DNA of 64,000 nucleotides from Streptomyces sp. NBC_01439 (lineage in GTDB: Bacteria; Actinomycetota; Actinomycetes; Streptomycetales; Streptomycetaceae), in contig NZ_CP109487.1 in the NCBI RefSeq assembly GCF_036227605.1, positions 8,295,001 through 8,359,000 of the forward strand, read 5' to 3'. Below the pieces are notes generated by a model. The model did not search any database and had not been told where the DNA came from. It saw only the letters and a list, made by a program, of their open reading frames with translations. Made by a program: the position numbers and the translations under genes. Of this stretch, positions 59,701 to 64,000 are shown piece by piece (position 1 is the stretch's first letter; the number at the start of each line of letters is the position of its first letter).

Positions 59701-60301
59701 AGTCCACCGCGGCCGTGTGCCGTCCGGGCGACACCAGCTGTAGTTCCGCCCTCGCCGGGTAGCTCCCCGTGCCCCGGAAGGTCCACAGCAGGTGCAGCCG
59801 GGCCTCCCGCTGCCCGCGCGGTACCCGCTCGGTCAGCTGCTCGGAGCGGGTGCCGTCGCTGCGCACCCACCGGTAGGAGAGGACGCCCGGGCGCCCGTTG
59901 GTCGCCACGACGGCCACCACATCGGCTGCCGCATCACAGGCCGGGCCCTTGGGATCGGTGCTCACGGCCACGTCCCGGACCTGGATGCCGGGCCCCAGCC
60001 GCTGCCACCCGAGGTACGCGAGGACCGCCGCCAGGACGAGCGCCGCGAGGGCGTACCGCCGCAGCCCGGCCAGGCGCCGCCGGGTGGGCGGCGCGACGGC
60101 CCGCGCGACGTCGAGGGGGAACGGCGCGGGCATGGCCGCGGTGACCCCGGGCCCGAACCGGAGCACGGAGCCCTCGACCCGGTCGGGAGCCACCTCCTCG
60201 GGCGCCATCCGCTTGGTCGTGTCCGGGGGACCGCTGAACCAGTGGCTGCCGAGGACGGTGGCGCTGTAGTCGTCGCCCTCGGGGGCGCCGGAACCGCTCA
60301 T
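59678..60301 (-). CDS. Membrane protein coupled to the Ser/Thr kinase gene
   Basis: A 207-residue protein. It is preceded by the kinase gene with a 4-bp ATGA overlap, so its translation is coupled. The N-terminal half is cytoplasmic (residues 1-~90, with Ser/Thr sites such as DYSATVLGSHWFSGPPDTTK), then one membrane segment (YALAALVLAAVLAYLGW) and an extracytoplasmic domain (PGVLSYRWVRSDGTRSEQLT) that resembles an Ig-like fold. It is a likely substrate or partner of the kinase; that is inference from position. Confidence 0.72.
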   Translation of the reverse strand: MSGSGAPEGDDYSATVLGSHWFSGPPDTTKRMAPEEVAPDRVEGSVLRFGPGVTAAMPAPFPLDVARAVAPPTRRRLAGLRRYALAALVLAAVLAYLGWQRLGPGIQVRDVAVSTDPKGPACDAAADVVAVVATNGRPGVLSYRWVRSDGTRSEQLTERVPRGQREARLHLLWTFRGTGSYPARAELQLVSPGRHTAAVDFTYRCSP

Positions 60302-61929
60302 CGGGGCACCTCCTGGCAGCGCTGCAGGTACTGCGAGGCCGACGCGGACTTGTTCCCGGCGGTGGGCTTGGTGGTGACGCGGACGCCGCCGTAGCAGCCG
60401 CCGCCGCGCGTGAAGGTGTGGGACCTGACCACCGCGGCGGTCGAGCCGGCCGGGACCACGAACGACTCCGGATCGCCGGAGGGGACGGTGTAGGAGCCCT
60501 GCGCACCGTCCTGGAACCACTGCACCGTCACGGTGACCGAGCCGGTCCCCTGGGAGCTGACCGAGATGGCCGCGTCGCCGCGGTAGATGCCGGGCTTGAG
60601 CGACACGGAGACGTCCGTGACCTTCAGCGTCGGAGTAGGAGTCGGCGTCGGGGTCGGCGTGGGCGACCAGCTGACCGTCGGCTTCGGGGTGGGGCTCGTC
60701 GACCACGACGGAGAAGGGGTCGGAGCCCCGGACCCGGACGCGGACGGCGAGGGGCTCGGGGACGCCGAGGGGCTCGGACTCGGTGACGGGGAGGCCGAAT
60801 CCGTCGGGCTCGGGCTCGGGCCCGCGCTCGGCGAGGCCGACACGGGCGGGGCCGCGCTCGTCGTGGCGAAGGCGCTCACCGCCGAAGCCGCGTCCGGGGC
60901 CGCGCCGATCGCGTCCGTCGTCAGGACCAGCACGGTTCCCAATACCAGCGCCACGCCCGCCGCGAGCCAGCCGCGGCGCCCCGGCGCCCAGCCGGAGCCG
61001 CCGGGCACCGTGGTCGTGGCGACCGCCGTCGTACCGGCCGCCGGGCCGCCCGCCGAGGGGAAGAGCAGCGGCAGCAGGGCGGCCAGCGCCGCCAGCTTGC
61101 GCTGCCCGCGCTCCTCCCACTCGGGCCCGTACGCCGCCAGCGCCACGCCCTCCAGCTCGGCCACGAACGCCTCGGCGTTCTCCGGCCGCTGCTCGGGCGC
61201 CTTCGCGAGGCCGCGCCGGATCAGCGGACGCACGGGCTCGGGGGCCTCCGTTTCCGGCACCGGCGCCTCGATGTGCTGGACGGCCAGCTCGGCGAAGTTC
61301 TCGCCGTCGTAGGGCTTGCGGCCGGTGAGGCACTCGAAGAAGGTCGCCGTCGCCGCGTACACGTCGGCCGCCGGCGAGGCCGGCCGGCCCTGCCACTGCT
61401 CGGGAGCCATGTAGGCGGGGGTTCCGGCCACGCCGGGCGTGCTGCCCCGGTTGGCCGCGATCCCGAAGTCCACCAGCTTCGACGAGCCGTCCGGTGCGAC
61501 CAGTACGTTCTCGGGCTTGTAGTCGCGGTGCACGACGCCCGCGCGGTGCGCCGCCGCAAGCCCCAGCAGGGACCCCTTGAGGACCACCAGCGCGGCCTCG
61601 GCGTCGGCCCGCCCGGACTGCTTCAGCAGCGCGCGCAGGGAGATGCCGTCCACCAACTCCATGACGATGGCCGCGCCGCCGGACGCCTCCACGTACTCGT
61701 AGAGCCTGACCACGTACGCGGTCTCCAGCCCGCCCAGGAGGCGGGCCTCGGCCCGGAACTCCCCGACGAACGCCGGATCCCGGCGGAGCCGGTCACTGAG
61801 GTACTTCACGGCGACCGGGGTGCCCGTGCCGTCGTGGACGGCGAGCACCACGCGACCGCTGCCGCCCGAGCCGAGCTCACGGACCTCGGTGTAACCGGGG
61901 ACCGACCATGCCGCCCGCTTGTCGTCCAT
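60298..61929 (-). CDS. Membrane Ser/Thr protein kinase
   Basis: A 543-residue Hanks-type kinase. The P-loop is LGSGGSGRVVLAVH, the catalytic Lys is in VAVKYLSDRL, and the catalytic loop is VVHRDYKPENVLVA, with Tyr replacing the usual Leu. The metal loop is LVDFGIAAN and APE is in AYMAPEQWQG. A membrane segment (LAAGVALVLGTVLVLTT, about 320-345) follows, then a Ser/Pro/Thr-rich linker (~365-440) and a C-terminal domain (~440-543) with a PASTA-like or Ig-like beta pattern and two Cys. It should sense an outside signal and phosphorylate inside targets. Confidence 0.9.
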   Translation of the reverse strand: MDDKRAAWSVPGYTEVRELGSGGSGRVVLAVHDGTGTPVAVKYLSDRLRRDPAFVGEFRAEARLLGGLETAYVVRLYEYVEASGGAAIVMELVDGISLRALLKQSGRADAEAALVVLKGSLLGLAAAHRAGVVHRDYKPENVLVAPDGSSKLVDFGIAANRGSTPGVAGTPAYMAPEQWQGRPASPAADVYAATATFFECLTGRKPYDGENFAELAVQHIEAPVPETEAPEPVRPLIRRGLAKAPEQRPENAEAFVAELEGVALAAYGPEWEERGQRKLAALAALLPLLFPSAGGPAAGTTAVATTTVPGGSGWAPGRRGWLAAGVALVLGTVLVLTTDAIGAAPDAASAVSAFATTSAAPPVSASPSAGPSPSPTDSASPSPSPSPSASPSPSPSASGSGAPTPSPSWSTSPTPKPTVSWSPTPTPTPTPTPTLKVTDVSVSLKPGIYRGDAAISVSSQGTGSVTVTVQWFQDGAQGSYTVPSGDPESFVVPAGSTAAVVRSHTFTRGGGCYGGVRVTTKPTAGNKSASASQYLQRCQEVPR

Positions 61930-62042
61930 CGTTCCTGCCCCCTACCTGCCTGCCGTGTGGCGCCGCCGCATCGCTCGGACGACCGGTTCCGGACCGGCGT
62001 CCACCGGCCCTCCCCGGGCCGGACGCCCCATGGGACGTGGTT

Positions 62043-62073
62043 TCCGCCGTGGCCGGTTCCCAACCACGGCGGA
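62043..62073 (-). terminator. 10-bp perfect hairpin after the Tm-1-like gene
   Basis: TCCGCCGTGG (62043-62052) and CCACGGCGGA (62064-62073) are exact complements around an 11-base loop, five bases after the Tm-1-like gene stop on the minus strand and before the kinase gene. Confidence 0.6.
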
Positions 62074-62077
62074 CGGC

Positions 62078-63331
62078 TCAGGCCGCGGCCGAGACGGCGC
62101 CGATCATGGCGTGCAGCCGGTCGGCCGCAGCCCGCCCGAAGGCCGGATCGTTGATGTGCGTGTCGTAGTCGTAGAGCCTCGTGGTACTGCCCCGCAGACC
62201 CTCGCGCAGTGCGGAGAACAGGGCCCGGTCCGCGCCGGGGTCATGGTAGGGCCCGCCCGGTGCGCCGAGCGTGGACAGTCCACGGAGCGGGACGCACACC
62301 GCCGTGGGGCCGCTCGCCGCGCACAGTTTCGCGGCGACCCGGCGGCCGAGCTCCGCGCACTCGGCCGCGGTCGTACGGGTCACCGTGATCGACGGATTGT
62401 GGACGTGGACGCCCCGGTCGCGGACCTGCCGGGGCAGGCTCTCCAGCGGGCCGAACTTCACCATGTCCAGCGCCCCCAGGCTCACCACCTGCGGGATCCC
62501 GGCCCGCCCGGCCGCACTGAGCCGGTCCGGGCCCGCGCTGAGGATGCCCCCGCACAGGTCGTCGGCGAGCTCGCTGAGGGTGAGGTCGAGGACGCCCGCG
62601 AAGACCCCCTGGCCGGCCAGGGTCTCCAGGGTGCGGCCGCCGGTGCCGCTGACGTGGAAGACCAGCACCTCGTAGCCGAGTTCCGTCAGCCGCTCGCGCG
62701 CCGCATCCACCCCGGCCGTGGTCACGCCCGCCATGCTCGCCGCGACCAGGGGGCGGTCGCCCCCGCCCAGCCGGGGCGGCCGCCCCTGCGCGGAGCTGCG
62801 GGCGTGGGCCCGGGCCATTCCGGTGATCGCCGCCACGGCGTTCGCCAGGACCGGCGCGGAGACGCTGTTGATCCCCGCGATGTCCACCACGCTGTACATC
62901 ATGGTGATGTCCGAGGAGCCCACGTAGGGGCGGACGTCCCCGGACGCCATGGACGAGACCATCAGTTTTGGTACGCCCAGCGGCAGGGCGCGCATCGCCC
63001 GGGTGGCGATGGAGGTGCCGCCGCTCCCGCCGATGGCGAGCACTCCGTGCAGCCTGCCCTCGGCGTGCAGTCGTAAGAGGGTCGCCTCCGCGCCCTTCGC
63101 CATGGTGGTCACGGCCGCACCCCGGTCGGCGGCCGTGCGCAGGTCCGACAGTTGCGTTCCGGCCGCCCGGGCCACCGCTTCACGCGGTACGTCGGCGGCC
63201 ACCCGGGGTTCGCCCACGATCCCCGTGTCGACCAGAACCACTTCGACGCCGGCGCGCAGCAGCCCCTCGCGCAGCCAGCCGTACTCCACACCCTTGGTGT
63301 CCAAGGTCCCCACCAGCACGACGCTCGTCAT
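62078..63331 (-). CDS. Tm-1-like ATP-binding domain protein (UPF0261)
   Basis: A 417-residue protein: VVLVGTLDTKGVEYGWLREG, VLAIGGSGGTSIATRAMRAL, then HNPSITVTRTTAAE, all typical of the Tm-1-like/UPF0261 family. The plant Tm-1 protein blocks viral replication and binds ATP; bacterial roles are unknown. ATG 63331 has GGAAA about eight bases upstream on the minus strand; ATG 63346 is five codons earlier. It lies between the kinase gene and a Nudix gene. Confidence 0.85.
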   Translation of the reverse strand: MTSVVLVGTLDTKGVEYGWLREGLLRAGVEVVLVDTGIVGEPRVAADVPREAVARAAGTQLSDLRTAADRGAAVTTMAKGAEATLLRLHAEGRLHGVLAIGGSGGTSIATRAMRALPLGVPKLMVSSMASGDVRPYVGSSDITMMYSVVDIAGINSVSAPVLANAVAAITGMARAHARSSAQGRPPRLGGGDRPLVAASMAGVTTAGVDAARERLTELGYEVLVFHVSGTGGRTLETLAGQGVFAGVLDLTLSELADDLCGGILSAGPDRLSAAGRAGIPQVVSLGALDMVKFGPLESLPRQVRDRGVHVHNPSITVTRTTAAECAELGRRVAAKLCAASGPTAVCVPLRGLSTLGAPGGPYHDPGADRALFSALREGLRGSTTRLYDYDTHINDPAFGRAAADRLHAMIGAVSAAA

Positions 63332-63379
63332 GTGTGCAATTTCCATGCAGGTAAGGGTGTTGGCAAGTGCAAGTGTGGG

Positions 63380-63859
63380 TCAAACCCTCAGGAGCCCCAA
63401 CAGTCGTTCCAAGAACGGGAGTTGGGATGGGATCAGCATGTTTTGCGCCAGGGGCGGAGCAAACCAGGCCACCCGGTCCAGCTCCGGGAACTCCTGGACG
63501 TTTCCGGAATGCGGAGGCCACTCCATCGTGAACGTCCCGGGCACCATCAGCGCCGGATCGAGATCCGCCTCCACCGCCCAGATGGTCACCAGCTTTCCGC
63601 TGGTCAGACGTACCTCGCCCAGTGGCAGGTAGTCGCCCTCCGGCGGGGGCAGCCCGATCTCCTCGGTGAACTCGCGGCGGGCCGCGTCCCGCGGGGTCTC
63701 CTCCGGGCCGTATTCGCCCTTGGGGATGGCCCAGTCCCCGGCCTCCCGTCCGGCCCAGAGCGGGCCGCCCATGTGTCCGAGGAGCACCTCGACACCCGAC
63801 TCCGGCTCCGGACCGGTCCGCCGGAAGAGGAGCAGTCCGGCACTGCGTTTGTGTGTCAT
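63380..63859 (-). CDS. Nudix hydrolase
   Basis: A 159-residue Nudix protein. It begins HKRSAGLLLFRR; the box is KGEYGPEETPRDAARREF followed by TEEIGL, with Lys-Gly and Arg-Glu in place. There is no signal peptide. Members with this start act on dinucleoside polyphosphates or similar; the substrate cannot be told. ATG 63859 is preferred; ATG 63871 is possible. It lies upstream of the Tm-1-like gene on the same strand. Confidence 0.85.
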   Translation of the reverse strand: MTHKRSAGLLLFRRTGPEPESGVEVLLGHMGGPLWAGREAGDWAIPKGEYGPEETPRDAARREFTEEIGLPPPEGDYLPLGEVRLTSGKLVTIWAVEADLDPALMVPGTFTMEWPPHSGNVQEFPELDRVAWFAPPLAQNMLIPSQLPFLERLLGLLRV

Positions 63860-63916
63860 GGGTACATCCATGCCCCGTACGGATCCCGGCCAGTGACGCG
63901 GACGTGCGTTCTGCCG

Positions 63917-64000
63917 TCAGTGGTCGTGCGGGCCCTGCCGGTGGACCGGACCGTGCGCGTCCGCGCAGTGCGCGTCGGAGGTGCCCCCGCCCGTGCGGCC
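63917..64000 (-). CDS. Possible C-terminus of a His-rich protein
   Basis: A minus-strand frame is open from the end of the window to TGA at 63919-63917 and would encode the tail SDAHCADAHGPVHRQGPHDH. Clustered His and Cys suggest a metal-binding tail. Only 27 residues are visible, so the call is tentative. Confidence 0.3.
   Translation of the reverse strand, partial: GRTGGGTSDAHCADAHGPVHRQGPHDH

Noticed and set aside
1..64000. tRNA, rRNA, insertion sequence, prophage, att site or replication origin
   Set aside because: No tRNA-like cloverleaf with CCA-type ends, no transposase or integrase text, no phage gene order and no DnaA-box cluster was seen by eye. A tRNAscan or ISfinder run would be decisive.

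Overview
The window is a stretch of high-GC actinomycete chromosome, almost certainly Streptomyces. The signs are strong G/C bias at third codon positions, GTG starts, many short genes conserved in that genus (DUF6421-, DUF6643-, DUF6191- and DUF6332-like), TetR, LacI and ROK regulators, an F420-type nitroreductase and a Ser/Thr kinase with a Pro/Ser/Thr-rich linker. I saw no tRNA, rRNA, insertion sequence, prophage or CRISPR array. All family and DUF assignments were made from motifs and memory, without database searches.

Layout. 0-13 kb: end of a luciferase-like oxidoreductase; a three-gene operon (DUF6421-like, SDR, low-specificity threonine aldolase); a transglutaminase-like protein; an MFS exporter facing a CGNR zinc-finger protein; a small secreted protein with a duplicated motif; a PlsC acyltransferase; a thioredoxin; a flavin reductase behind a probable cysteine-sensing leader peptide; etfB-etfA; and an aldolase-fold protein. 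13-25 kb: an HTH-WD40 protein, a LacI regulator facing a kinase-Nudix fusion, a TetR/FAD-monooxygenase pair with twin operators, an MBL hydrolase, an M20 peptidase, a geranylgeranyl-reductase-like flavoprotein with an unusual N-terminal repeat, and a HEAT-like protein.

24-36 kb: a Ddn-like reductase facing a TetR regulator over three operator-like palindromes, a spherulin-4 secreted protein, a MarR-MFS pair beside a gene-poor stretch, an SDR, an AlkB-like dioxygenase facing a mycothiol-type isomerase-fold protein, a ROK regulator, an RsbW-like ATPase and a Cds1-like PLP enzyme. 36-46 kb: an SRPBCC protein, a polytopic membrane alpha/beta-hydrolase, a beta-helix/AAA+ fusion, an Rv1733c-like membrane protein, a MOSC protein and a membrane glycosyltransferase.

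46-64 kb: a glutamate-racemase-like protein; an ABC-F protein with its own operators; a coupled TetR-ADP-ribosylglycohydrolase pair facing a second FAD monooxygenase; apolipoprotein N-acyltransferase; a Nudix protein; an acyltransferase-3; a secreted trypsin-like protease; a GT39-like enzyme; a GNAT-AAA+ fusion; a Ser/Thr kinase translationally coupled to a membrane protein; a Tm-1-like protein; and another Nudix protein.

Themes that run across the window are: many start codons 6-7 nt downstream of a -10 box (leaderless mRNAs); several divergent regulator/enzyme pairs with paired palindromes; five tail-to-tail gene overlaps; and short GC-rich tandem repeats or long perfect hairpins at gene ends. 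The most striking single locus is the leader peptide at 8637-8717, whose only cysteine codon lies inside one arm of an RNA hairpin upstream of a flavin reductase.
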